DNA of 52,303 nt from Lutibacter sp. Its GTDB lineage: Bacteria; Bacteroidota; Bacteroidia; Flavobacteriales; Flavobacteriaceae. How positions within the stretch are numbered: the first letter of the stretch is position 1; each line of letters opens with the position of its first letter. The DNA lies in assembly GCA_030694935.1 (NCBI GenBank), contig JAUYUA010000094.1, positions 1 through 52,303 on the forward strand. The letters run 5' to 3'. Below the pieces are notes generated by a model. That model was not told the origin of the DNA and did no database searches. It worked only from the letters and a program-made list of their open reading frames with translations. A program made the translations under genes and the position numbers. Positions 8,530-17,251 of the stretch are shown here, piece by piece.

Positions 8530-9293
8530 GCTGCATTTTTTAGCAGCTTATTTTCAACAGTTGACATCAAAACATACAGCAATATCACGATTGGAATGGC
8601 TATAAATTGAAACAGGACACTTAAAACGGCCGTAAATAAAATAAACAAGTACTTTATTTTATTCTTTTTCCAACTGTAATCTTTAAATTTTAAAGAGAAT
8701 AACGGGATTTCCGCATTCATTAAATAACAAAGCAGGATTGCCAGCCCAATTAAAAACCAAACATTTTGAATAATTGCCGTTGCAAATTCATTGTTACTGT
8801 AGTTCAAAATTAACGGCAAAGACATAACCACCAAAGCTGCAGCCGGTGTTGGCAACCCAATAAAAGAGCTTGTCTGGCGTTCGTCAATGTTAAATTTCGC
8901 CAATCGGTAGGCTGCGCCAAGCGTAAACAACAAACCAATTAAGGAAATAAAGAAAGTGCTTGTAAAATAATGTTCGTTTCCAATTTTCAAAACCGATTTA
9001 ACGGCGTTTTCCCAAGTTTCATTTTCAACCGATCTGGAAATCAGCTGAAAAAGCACAATTCCAGGCACTACCCCGCTGGTAACCACATCTGCCAAAGAAT
9101 CCAATTGTTTTCCCAATTCTCCCTGCACTTTAAACAATCTCGCTGCAAATCCGTCGAAAAAATCAAAAAATATCCCTAAAAAAACAAAACCGGCCGCTAA
9201 AACAAGTTCTTCTTTAACCGCAAAATACACCGCAATGGTTCCTGAAAGTAAGTTAAGCAGTGTCAATAAATTGGGAATGTATTTTTTCAGCAT
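8526..9293 (-). CDS. pssA: CDP-diacylglycerol-serine O-phosphatidyltransferase
   Basis: A 255-residue inner-membrane enzyme that makes phosphatidylserine, the precursor of phosphatidylethanolamine. The CDP-alcohol phosphotransferase motif DG-x2-AR-x8-G-x3-D-x3-D is intact (D47, G48, A51, R52, G61, D65, D69). About six to eight hydrophobic helices follow the N-terminal IPNLLTLLNLLSG segment, which is characteristic of PssA. It is convergent with lptB; a short hairpin at 8528-8549 spans the overlap. The upstream spacer to 9776 carries the triple palindrome. Confidence 0.93.
   Translation of the reverse strand: MLKKYIPNLLTLLNLLSGTIAVYFAVKEELVLAAGFVFLGIFFDFFDGFAARLFKVQGELGKQLDSLADVVTSGVVPGIVLFQLISRSVENETWENAVKSVLKIGNEHYFTSTFFISLIGLLFTLGAAYRLAKFNIDERQTSSFIGLPTPAAALVVMSLPLILNYSNNEFATAIIQNVWFLIGLAILLCYLMNAEIPLFSLKFKDYSWKKNKIKYLFILFTAVLSVLFQFIAIPIVILLYVLMSTVENKLLKNAA
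8528..8549. terminator. Hairpin across the lptB/pssA convergent ends
   Basis: AAGCTGC at 8528-8534 pairs with GCAGCTT at 8543-8549 around an 8-base loop, exactly over the overlapping stop codons. The T-run after it is short, so termination strength is uncertain. Confidence 0.4.
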
Positions 9294-9776
9294 CGTTATT
9301 TATATTTTTCCGTAAATTTAATCATTGTTTTTTAGTAAACTTTAATTCAATAAAACTTTTTGTTAAATTGCTAAATGACACATATAAAATAAACCTATAA
9401 AAGAGCGATTATATTTATAATTGGGCAAATATTTATTGTTTGTCAAGGGAGCATGCTCCCTTGTTTTTTGTTGCGAAAAACTTGTTTTCGAAATTGTCAA
9501 TGGAGCATGCTCCATTGTTTTATTGTGGAGCAAAAAACGTGTTTTCGAAATTGTCAATGGAGCATGCTCCATTGTTTTATTGTGAAGCAAAAAACATGTT
9601 TTCGAATTTATTAACCATAATATTTCCTAAATTTAAAGTTTAACTTCTAAAGTTTTTTTACATTCGCTTTTTTATTTAAGAATCTTAAAAATGTAAATTA
9701 TTTGCTTTTCAACTTATTTCGGATAAAAAAGCCAATAAGAATCAAATAAATTTTTAACTATTTGTTTTTCAACAAA
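9294..9776. other. 483-bp spacer between divergent pssA and the DUF4105 gene
   Basis: There is no convincing gene. Short reading frames exist on both strands across the repeats, but they arise because a palindrome reads MEHAPL in both directions. The content is AT-rich DNA plus the palindrome array at 9444-9607. Promoters for both flanking genes should lie here. Confidence 0.7.
9444..9607. repeat. Array of three 20-bp perfect palindromes in 54-57-bp units
   Basis: Palindromes CAAGGGAGCATGCTCCCTTG (9444-9463) and CAATGGAGCATGCTCCATTG (9498-9517 and 9555-9574) are joined by conserved linkers with a TTTTCGAAA motif. The second and third units are almost identical over 57 bp. The first palindrome has two compensating changes that keep its symmetry, and a T6 run follows it. 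Each could form a hairpin or bind a dimeric protein. Confidence 0.85.
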
Positions 9777-10949
9777 ATGAGCAAAAAAATTCACTTCATT
9801 TTCATACTCCTTATTAGTTGTTTTCAACTTACGGCTCAACAAAAATTAACATCAGAAGCAACTGTAAGCGTTGTTACCTGCGGACCGGGAACTGATTTGT
9901 ACAGTGCTTTTGGCCATAGCGCTTTTAGGGTTTACGACCCACTTTTGAAATTGGATAAAATTTATAATTATGGCACTTTCGACTTTAACAAACCTAATTT
10001 CTATTTAAATTTTGCCAAAGGAAAGTTGGTTTATCAGCTTTCTACCACGCGTTATGGTTATTTTTTGCAACAGTTTAATTATGAAAACCGTTGGGTAAAA
10101 ACGCAGGAACTGGATTTGGATGATGCTGATGTTCAAGCAGTTTATGATTTTCTGGAAAACAACGCGAAACCTGAAAATATGTCCTATCAGTATGATTTCT
10201 TTTACGACAATTGCTCCACAAAAATTGAAGAAGTGATTAAAGCGGTCTTAAAAGACAAAGTAACTTTTAACAACAACCATATTACCGACCAGAAATCGCA
10301 TCGGGATTTAATTGCCGCTTACACTGCCGAAGAATTTAAATGGGGAAAATTTGGGATCGATTTGGCCTTAGGATCTGTGATCGACAGACAAGCAACTGCT
10401 GCCGAATTTAAATTTTTACCCGATTATATTTATCTGGGATTTAACAATGCCACCATCAATGTTGAAGGTAAAAATATTCCATTTGTAAAAGCCGCAAATA
10501 ATGTCTTAAATGAAGTGAAACAGCCACAGCCCTTTTCCATATTCCAGCCTTTTATGGTCTTTTTATTGATAAGTCTGTTTTTTATTTTTAAAACTTATCA
10601 GGATTATACGGCAAAAAAAAGAACCAAATGGCTCGATTTTTCTCTGTATTTTATGACCGGCGTTGTTGGTATTGTGGTGTTATTGCTATGGTTTGCCACC
10701 AGCCATACCGCAACCTATAAAAACCTTAACTTTTTGTGGGCTTTTGCGCCAAATTTAGCGGTTTCCTTTTTTATGTTTAAAAAAGTTTTGCCAAAATGGT
10801 TTGCAAATTACAATAAATTATTGCTTGTTTTATTGATAATTCAGGCCATTTTATGGGTACTGAAAATTCAGGTTTTCAATATCGCCATCATTCCAATTTT
10901 GGTTATGCTTTTTATTCGTTATGGTTATTTAATTGTGAAAAATAAATAA
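9777..10949 (+). CDS. DUF4105 (Lnb N-terminal-like) domain membrane protein
   Basis: A 390-residue protein. The ATG at 9777 (MSKKIHFIFILL) opens a signal peptide ending near TAQ; the TTG at 9762 is less likely. The periplasmic DUF4105 domain (about 20-240) has the conserved VTCGPGTDLYSAFGHSAFRV and a later DNCSTKIEE, giving the Cys/His/Asn-type residues of the NlpC/P60-like fold. Four or five transmembrane helices follow (about 265-390). Members are probably envelope hydrolases of unknown substrate. It stands alone between the palindrome array and the convergent PEGA gene. Confidence 0.82.
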   Translation: MSKKIHFIFILLISCFQLTAQQKLTSEATVSVVTCGPGTDLYSAFGHSAFRVYDPLLKLDKIYNYGTFDFNKPNFYLNFAKGKLVYQLSTTRYGYFLQQFNYENRWVKTQELDLDDADVQAVYDFLENNAKPENMSYQYDFFYDNCSTKIEEVIKAVLKDKVTFNNNHITDQKSHRDLIAAYTAEEFKWGKFGIDLALGSVIDRQATAAEFKFLPDYIYLGFNNATINVEGKNIPFVKAANNVLNEVKQPQPFSIFQPFMVFLLISLFFIFKTYQDYTAKKRTKWLDFSLYFMTGVVGIVVLLLWFATSHTATYKNLNFLWAFAPNLAVSFFMFKKVLPKWFANYNKLLLVLLIIQAILWVLKIQVFNIAIIPILVMLFIRYGYLIVKNK

Positions 10950-11044
10950 AGTATACTTAGCTCAACTTATCTATAAAAGGAACACATTGAACATTTAACT
11001 TTTCTTGAAATAAATCTGTAAAAAATTTAAGGAAAAAAAATCAT

Positions 11045-12352
11045 TTATAATCGAGATTGCGCTTCTTCTATTATATTTTGGTATTTTTTTAAAATTCTGT
11101 TCCACTCTTCAAATTGTTGGTCATCTTTAACGCTTGCAAGGCCCTCTGCTCTTTCACTGCTAATTTTAATAACATATTTTAAAGGGTTTGAATCACCTAA
11201 TTTTACAAATACCCTTGTTCGAATAGTGCTTTTTCCGTTAAAACTTTGCACTTGCCATGCAGTGCGTAAATACCCTGTTTCTTTATCCACAACTTCTAAA
11301 ACATCAAATTCAGTAGTGACAATTGTGCTAATCAGTTTCCAAGCCTCGTCCTCTGTAATTTTAGGATTCACAACAACTGTAAAATTAACATTTGCTAAAT
11401 CTGTTGAAATTGAGGTTTTGTATGCTTCATCTTCAATTAATTCTATATGATCACGATATGGCGGTTGTTGATAATCTTTAGAGTTGCAATAATTCTTCTT
11501 AACTCGCAAAAAACTTTCTTTAGTTACAATGACTTCGACGCAGCTATTGTCCGAAACCTTTAAATCATAATTACCAATTCCAACAATTTTGCCATCTACT
11601 TTAATTTCAGAATCATTCGGTGTTGTTTCAATTTTTACCAATCTGTCTTTTAGTAGGAATTGATAGTCAAAAGGAGGTTCAACGTCATTTTCCTTGTTGC
11701 AAAAGACTTTTTCATCTTGAATAAATCCTTCCTTGGCAACCTGAATTACAACACATTCGTTTTCAGGAATTATTATTTCTGAAAAACCAATTCCAACTGG
11801 TTTTTTATTGACAATTATTTCAGCGTCTGCCGGTAAAACTTTCACTCTGACTACCCTTTCTTTAAGTTGAAAATTTTCACTAAACGGAGGAATTTGGGCT
11901 CCAACTTTATTAAAATATGTTTTTGAAATTGATTTAAATCCCTTTTTTTTAACATCAACCGTTAAATTGCCGTCTTTTGGTATTATAATTTCAAAACCTT
12001 TGGATCCTACATAATTGCCATCAACAAAAATTTCGCAATCAAAAGGGGTTGCATTAACTTGCACAACCCTGTTTTCAAGCAAAACTTGAACTGCTTTTGG
12101 CCATTTTTGAGTCTTTGGAAATTCTTTGATTAATGGTTGAAAACCTTCTTTAACAATAATAATTTTATTTGATTCTTTACTGCTTAAGCTTAGTTTGGCA
12201 CTTCCAACTCCCAATGCAGGCTTTAAAATTTCATCACCTCTCATTTTAAATATTTCAGCATCTTGATAATTGGCAACTATATCAATTTTACTCTGAGAAA
12301 ATGAAAACGTTACGATAAAAAGAGCAACAACGAAAAAGTAATTATTTTTCAT
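11045..12352 (-). CDS. Secreted PEGA-repeat protein
   Basis: A 435-residue protein with a signal peptide (MKNNYFFVVALFIVTFSFSQ) and a periplasmic or surface location. Three clear tandem PEGA-like units of about 70 residues lie at about 95-166, 167-237 and 238-308. Each has the pattern V-x-V-x-x-x-P-x-D-x-E-I-x-V-x-x-x-x-V-G, and a weaker first unit sits at about 25-94. Units 2 and 3 carry matching cysteines (for example VFCNK and NYCNS) that may form disulfides. The C-terminal domain (about 310-435) is not recognised. PEGA units usually mediate envelope or surface-layer binding; no partner is evident. Confidence 0.75.
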   Translation of the reverse strand: MKNNYFFVVALFIVTFSFSQSKIDIVANYQDAEIFKMRGDEILKPALGVGSAKLSLSSKESNKIIIVKEGFQPLIKEFPKTQKWPKAVQVLLENRVVQVNATPFDCEIFVDGNYVGSKGFEIIIPKDGNLTVDVKKKGFKSISKTYFNKVGAQIPPFSENFQLKERVVRVKVLPADAEIIVNKKPVGIGFSEIIIPENECVVIQVAKEGFIQDEKVFCNKENDVEPPFDYQFLLKDRLVKIETTPNDSEIKVDGKIVGIGNYDLKVSDNSCVEVIVTKESFLRVKKNYCNSKDYQQPPYRDHIELIEDEAYKTSISTDLANVNFTVVVNPKITEDEAWKLISTIVTTEFDVLEVVDKETGYLRTAWQVQSFNGKSTIRTRVFVKLGDSNPLKYVIKISSERAEGLASVKDDQQFEEWNRILKKYQNIIEEAQSRL

Positions 12353-12392
12353 AGTATTTATTTATTTGATTAGATTATGCTAATGTAATAAA

Positions 12393-12749
12393 TTAATCAA
12401 TTTCACAGTGCAAAAATCTTTGTTTCTTCAATAATTGTTCCTCTGTTTCAACAACGTCATCATCTGGCACACAACAATCTACCGGACAAACAGCTGCGCA
12501 TTGCGGTTCGTTGAAAAACCCTTTGCATTCCGTGCATTTATCGGCAACAATATAGTAATATTCATCACTGACAGGTTCCTGGGCTTCATCAGCATTAAAT
12601 TTCTTGCCGTTTTCCAAAATTATTTTTCCGGCAAGTTTAGTTCCATCAGAAAATTTCCAGTTTTCTGAAGCTTCGTATATCGCATTATTGGGGCATTCCG
12701 GTTCACAAGCACCACAATTAATACATTCGTCGGTTATTTTTATGGCCAT
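12393..12749 (-). CDS. 2[4Fe-4S] ferredoxin
   Basis: A 118-residue ferredoxin, a cytoplasmic electron carrier. The first cluster motif is CINCGACEPECP near the N terminus. The second is CTECKG with the remaining Cys in CAAVCPVDC, giving the C-x2-C-x8-C-x3-C spacing of Allochromatium-type ferredoxins. The ATG at 12749 (MAIKITDEC) is clearly right; an upstream in-frame TTG-type start would add an unrelated 31 residues. It is divergent from the acyl-CoA reductase gene, with only 59 bp between them, so the two may share regulation. Confidence 0.92.
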   Translation of the reverse strand: MAIKITDECINCGACEPECPNNAIYEASENWKFSDGTKLAGKIILENGKKFNADEAQEPVSDEYYYIVADKCTECKGFFNEPQCAAVCPVDCCVPDDDVVETEEQLLKKQRFLHCEID

Positions 12750-12763
12750 AATTTTATTTAGAT

Positions 12764-12771
12764 TAATTTTG
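12764..12771 (+). promoter_or_regulatory. -7 box for the acyl-CoA reductase/serine operon
   Basis: TAATTTTG matches TAnnTTTG and lies 37 bp before the ATG at 12809, in the short divergent spacer shared with the ferredoxin gene. Confidence 0.4.
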
Positions 12772-12808
12772 CGACAAAGATAAAATTTTAATTTTAAGAT
12801 ACCATAGA

Positions 12809-13870
12809 ATGAATTTAAGCCAACGAATAGAAGCTTTCGCAAAACTCGGTGATTTTTTCAAACAGTTTTCAACACTAAAAATAGAGAAAAGTGAAACCGC
12901 CGAATTCAATCCCATTCTTTTTGATGCATTTAACATGCAAATCAACAGAGCTTCAGAATTTAATGGTTGGTTTACCAAGGAAAATGTTTTAAAAGCTTTT
13001 GAAAGCTGGAGTGAAGCGCTAACTATAGAAAATCTTGAAAAGTGGACTTCAATCTATAAAATTGATGAAAATATAGCGCCTAAAAACATCGCCATTATTA
13101 TGGCGGGAAACATTCCTTTGGTTGGTTTTCACGATTTTTTAACGGTTTTATTTAGCGGAAATAATGCCTTGGTGAAACTTTCTTCAAACGATAAACATTT
13201 TTTGCCTTTAATTGCTAAGTTTTTGGAATATTACCACCCATATTTTAAAAATAAAATCGCTTTTACTGAAAAAAAATTAACCGGTTTTGATGCCGTGATC
13301 GCTACCGGAAGCAACAATACCAAGCGTTATTTTGAATATTATTTCGGGAAATATCCTGCCATCATCAGAAACAGCAAAAATTCTGCAGCCATTATTACAG
13401 GAAGCGAAACCAGGCTGGAACTTGAAGCTTTAGGTGAAGATATTTTTCAATACTTTGGTTTGGGATGCAGGAGCGTTTCCAAAATTTTTGTTCCTCAAAA
13501 TTATAATTTCGACTTGCTTTTTAATGCGTTGTTTAAATTCAATGATATTATCAACGTAAAAAAATACGAAAACAACTACGATTATAACAAAGCCATTTAT
13601 TTGATGAGTTTGTTTAAAATTCAGGACAATGGTTTTGTGATGTTAAAAGAAGATTCAAGTTATGCATCTCCTATTGCAACGGTTTTTTATGAATTTTACG
13701 ATTCTTATGACATTTTATTGAAAAAATTAGATGCTGATAAAGAAGACATTCAGTGTATTGTTTGTAACGAAAACGATTTAAATTTTGTAAAATTCGGACA
13801 AACGCAACACCCAAAATTAGATGACTACGCCGATGGCATTGACACTTTCAAATTTTTGTTAAATATCTAA
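12809..13870 (+). CDS. LuxC-family acyl-CoA/acyl reductase
   Basis: A 353-residue protein of the acyl-CoA reductase family (PF05893), an aldehyde-dehydrogenase-like fold that reduces acyl thioesters to aldehydes with NAD(P)H. The IIMAGNIPLVGFHDFL segment, the nucleotide-binding ATGSNNT region and the nucleophile Cys in YFGLGCRSVSK are visible. No luxD/E partners are present. The gene sits between a ferredoxin and serC-serA, an arrangement I associate with this family in Flavobacteriaceae. Its physiological substrate is unknown. Confidence 0.85.
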   Translation: MNLSQRIEAFAKLGDFFKQFSTLKIEKSETAEFNPILFDAFNMQINRASEFNGWFTKENVLKAFESWSEALTIENLEKWTSIYKIDENIAPKNIAIIMAGNIPLVGFHDFLTVLFSGNNALVKLSSNDKHFLPLIAKFLEYYHPYFKNKIAFTEKKLTGFDAVIATGSNNTKRYFEYYFGKYPAIIRNSKNSAAIITGSETRLELEALGEDIFQYFGLGCRSVSKIFVPQNYNFDLLFNALFKFNDIINVKKYENNYDYNKAIYLMSLFKIQDNGFVMLKEDSSYASPIATVFYEFYDSYDILLKKLDADKEDIQCIVCNENDLNFVKFGQTQHPKLDDYADGIDTFKFLLNI

Positions 13871-13949
13871 CACATTTTTCCATTTTTATAAGGTTTGCTC
13901 CGTCTTTTTTCACGAAATTTGCGTACATAAATTTTATATTTTACGCCAA

Positions 13950-15020
13950 ATGAAAAAACATAATTTTAGTGCAGGTCCATCAATTTTACCGCAAGAAGTT
14001 ATTAAAAAAGCATCAGATGCTTTATTAAATTTCAACGGTCTTGATTTATCTTTAATTGAAGTTTCACACAGAAGCAAAGATTTTGTTGATGTGATGGATA
14101 ACGCCTGCAACTTAGTGAAAGAATTATTAAACCTGCCTGACGGATACTCTGTTGTATTTTTGCAAGGCGGTGCAAGTCTTGAATTTTTAAGGGTTCCTTA
14201 CAACCTTTTAAAAGTTGATGGAAAAGCTGCTTATTTAGACACGGGCACTTGGAGTTCAAATGCCATAAAAGAAGCAAAAATTTTGGGAAATGTTGAAGTG
14301 GTTGCTTCGTCAAAAGACAAAGGCTATAACTTTATCCCAAAAAATTACGAAATCCCTTCGGATGTTGATTATTTTCATTGCACTTCAAACAATACCATTT
14401 ATGGAACGCAGTTAAAATCGTTTCCAAAAACAAACATTCCGTTAATTTGTGATATGAGTTCCGATATTTTCTCTCGTCAGTTAGATTTTAGCCAGTTTGA
14501 CATTATTTATGCAGGCGCACAAAAAAATATGGGACCTGCGGGAACCACATTGATTGTGATAAAAGATGAGATTTTAGGAAAATCAGGAAGAAAAATTCCT
14601 TCAATATTAGATTATCAGGTTCACATCGCAAAGGAAAGTATGTTTAATACACCTTCTGTTTTTGCAGTTTATGTTTCGATGTTGACTTTGGAATGGCTGA
14701 AAAATTTAGGCGGAATTACTGCTATTGAAAAATTAAATGAAGCAAAAGCGGCATTGTTATACGCTGAAATTGACAGAAATCCGCATTTTAAAGGATATTC
14801 AGAAAAAGAAGATCGTTCCCTTATGAACGCAACTTTCAATCTTACTGATGAAGCAAACAAAGAAGCATTCGACAAACTTTGGAATGCAGCAGGAATTAGC
14901 GGACTTAAAGGCCACAGATCTGTTGGTGGTTACCGCGCAAGTATGTACAACGCCTTGCCTATAGAAAGTGTGCAGGTTTTGGTTGATGCGATGAAACAAC
15001 TTGAAAAACAATTATCATAA
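13950..15020 (+). CDS. serC: Phosphoserine aminotransferase SerC
   Basis: A 356-residue PLP enzyme converting 3-phosphohydroxypyruvate and glutamate to phosphoserine in serine synthesis. It begins with the family signature HNFSAGPSILP. FLQGGASLEF binds phosphate and cofactor, and the Schiff-base lysine is in IYAGAQKNMGPAG. The C terminus has GHRSVGGYRASMYNA. The length is normal for the family. serA starts 17 bp after the stop, so the two pathway steps are co-transcribed. Confidence 0.96.
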   Translation: MKKHNFSAGPSILPQEVIKKASDALLNFNGLDLSLIEVSHRSKDFVDVMDNACNLVKELLNLPDGYSVVFLQGGASLEFLRVPYNLLKVDGKAAYLDTGTWSSNAIKEAKILGNVEVVASSKDKGYNFIPKNYEIPSDVDYFHCTSNNTIYGTQLKSFPKTNIPLICDMSSDIFSRQLDFSQFDIIYAGAQKNMGPAGTTLIVIKDEILGKSGRKIPSILDYQVHIAKESMFNTPSVFAVYVSMLTLEWLKNLGGITAIEKLNEAKAALLYAEIDRNPHFKGYSEKEDRSLMNATFNLTDEANKEAFDKLWNAAGISGLKGHRSVGGYRASMYNALPIESVQVLVDAMKQLEKQLS

Positions 15021-15037
15021 CAATAAAATAGAAAAAA

Positions 15038-15997
15038 ATGAAGGTATTAGCGAATGACGGATTGGACAAAAGTGGCATTGTAGGACTTGAAAAAGCAGGT
15101 TTTGAAGTGGATTTAACCACCGTAGCCCAAGAACAACTGTTAGATTATCTGAATAAAAATAAAGTTTCTGTGTTGCTTGTAAGAAGCGCCACCAAAGTTA
15201 GAAAAGACATTATTGACAACTGCCCTACCCTTAAAATTATTGGGCGTGGCGGCGTTGGAATGGACAATATAGATGTTGAATATGCCCGTGAAAAAGGAAT
15301 CACCGTAATAAATACCCCAGCAGCATCATCACATTCCGTTGCTGAACTTGTTTTTGCCCATTTATTTGGCTTGGTTCGTTTTTTACACGAATCAAATAGA
15401 AATATGCCGTTGGTTGGGGATTCCAAATTCAACGATTTAAAAAAATCGTATGCCAAAGGAATTGAATTAAAAGGAAAAACACTGGGCGTACTTGGTTTTG
15501 GCCGAATTGGACAAGCTACCGCAAAAGTTGCTTTGGGATTGGGAATGAAAGTGGTTGCTTTTGATCCATTTATTGAAACCGAAACTTTAGAACTTGAATT
15601 TTTTGACCATCAAACATTGTTTTTCAACATAAAAACCATCAGCAAAGAAGAAGTTTTAAAACAAGCTGATTTTATTTCAATCCACGTTCCTGCACAAAAA
15701 GAATATGTGATTTCAACAAAGGAATTTGAGATGATGAAAAATGGCGCTTTTATTGTGAATGCGGCACGCGGCGGCGTTCTTGATGAAGTTGCTTTGGTGA
15801 AAGCCATTGAAAGCGGAAAAATTGCCGGTGCTGCACTTGATGTATTTGAAAAAGAACCAACGCCTGAAATGGGATTGTTAATGAATGCAAATCTATCGCT
15901 AACGCCGCATATTGGTGCAGCAACAGCTGAAGCTCAAGACAGAATTGGATCGGAATTGGCTTCACAAATTATTGAATTTTTTAAAACTAATAAATAA
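15038..15997 (+). CDS. serA: D-3-phosphoglycerate dehydrogenase
   Basis: A 319-residue NAD-dependent 2-hydroxyacid dehydrogenase, first step of serine synthesis. The Rossmann motif LGFGRIGQA is central. The catalytic triad is seen as Arg in RGGVGMDNID and in NAARGGVLDE, Glu in the FEKEPTPE region and His in TPHIGAATAEAQDRIG. The short form lacks the C-terminal ACT regulatory domain, so serine feedback as in E. coli SerA is not expected. The position directly after serC supports this function over other 2-hydroxyacid dehydrogenases. Confidence 0.92.
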   Translation: MKVLANDGLDKSGIVGLEKAGFEVDLTTVAQEQLLDYLNKNKVSVLLVRSATKVRKDIIDNCPTLKIIGRGGVGMDNIDVEYAREKGITVINTPAASSHSVAELVFAHLFGLVRFLHESNRNMPLVGDSKFNDLKKSYAKGIELKGKTLGVLGFGRIGQATAKVALGLGMKVVAFDPFIETETLELEFFDHQTLFFNIKTISKEEVLKQADFISIHVPAQKEYVISTKEFEMMKNGAFIVNAARGGVLDEVALVKAIESGKIAGAALDVFEKEPTPEMGLLMNANLSLTPHIGAATAEAQDRIGSELASQIIEFFKTNK

Positions 15998-16000
15998 CGA

Positions 16001-17251
16001 ATGGCAATTATAAAACCCTTTAAAGGACTTCGCCCACCTAAAAATATGGTTGAAGAAGTAGCCTGTTTACCCTACGATGTAATGAATTCCGAAGAAGCCA
16101 CCAACATGGTAGTTGGTAAAAAAGCATCTTTATTACATATTACACGTGCTGAAATTGAATTCAACAAAGGCACAGATCCTCACGATGAAAAAGTGTACAC
16201 AAGAGCCAAAGATAATTTTGAAGCTTTTCAGGAAAAAGGCTTTTTAGTCCAAGATTCTGAAGCGCATTATTATATTTATGCCCAAACCATGAATGGAAAA
16301 ACGCAATATGGCATCGTTGGTGAAGCCGCTTGTGAAGATTACATCAATGGAAAAATTAAAAAACACGAATTAACACGTCCCGATAAAGAAGAAGACCGAA
16401 AAGTGCTTACAAGATATTTGAAAGCCAATATTGAGCCTGTATTTTTTACCTATCGCGCTGTTCCTGAAATTGATGCTATTGTTAATGATATCGTAACAAG
16501 TAAAAATCCTGAATACGATTTTACTGCCGAAGACGGTTTTGGACACCATTTTTGGGTGATTGAAGATGCTGAAGTCAATAAAACGTTGGAAAAACTTTTT
16601 AAAGAAAAAGTTCCTTGCACTTATGTGGCCGACGGACATCACAGAACGGCCGCTGCAGCTGGAATGAGCGCCGAATTTGCTGCTCAAAATCCGAATCATA
16701 CCGGCAATGAGCCTTATAATTATTTTATGGCGGTACATTTTCCGGATAACCAATTGCAAATCATTGATTACAATCGTGTTGTGAAAGATTTAAATGGATT
16801 AAACACTGCAGAATTTTTAGCTAAAATCGATGAAAATTTTGGCATTACGCAAATTAGCGGTTCCATCGTAAAACCTGAAAAACTCCACGATTTTTCTATG
16901 TATTTAGACGGAAAATGGTATGGTTTAACTGCGAAAAAACCTACTTATAACGATGACAATCCCATTGACAGTTTGGATGTGAGCGTTTTATCAAAATATG
17001 TATTGGAACCAATTCTTAATATCATCAATTTAAGAACTGATACCCGAATTGATTTTGTTGGAGGCATTAGAGGTTTATCGGAATTAAGCAAACGTGTTGA
17101 CAGCGGTGAAATGGCCGTGGCTTTTGCATTATTTCCCGTAAGTATGAATCAGTTGATGAATATCGCCGATACCGGCAACATTATGCCGCCAAAAGTAACC
17201 TGGTTTGAACCAAAATTACGTTCGGGCTTGGTGATCAATAAATTAAATTAG
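16001..17251 (+). CDS. DUF1015 family protein
   Basis: A 416-residue soluble protein that fits DUF1015 over its full length. The N terminus IKPFKGLRPPKNMVEEVACLP and the conserved ADGHHRTAAA motif (about residue 210) are diagnostic. The biochemical role is not established. It starts 3 bp after the serA stop and overlaps yggS by one base, so it belongs to the serine operon; a role in serine or phosphoserine handling is an inference from context only. Confidence 0.88.
   Translation: MAIIKPFKGLRPPKNMVEEVACLPYDVMNSEEATNMVVGKKASLLHITRAEIEFNKGTDPHDEKVYTRAKDNFEAFQEKGFLVQDSEAHYYIYAQTMNGKTQYGIVGEAACEDYINGKIKKHELTRPDKEEDRKVLTRYLKANIEPVFFTYRAVPEIDAIVNDIVTSKNPEYDFTAEDGFGHHFWVIEDAEVNKTLEKLFKEKVPCTYVADGHHRTAAAAGMSAEFAAQNPNHTGNEPYNYFMAVHFPDNQLQIIDYNRVVKDLNGLNTAEFLAKIDENFGITQISGSIVKPEKLHDFSMYLDGKWYGLTAKKPTYNDDNPIDSLDVSVLSKYVLEPILNIINLRTDTRIDFVGGIRGLSELSKRVDSGEMAVAFALFPVSMNQLMNIADTGNIMPPKVTWFEPKLRSGLVINKLN

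Noticed and set aside
9444-9607. Possible short CRISPR array
   Set aside because: Only three repeats, and the stretches between them are also conserved, so they are not spacers. No cas genes are nearby.
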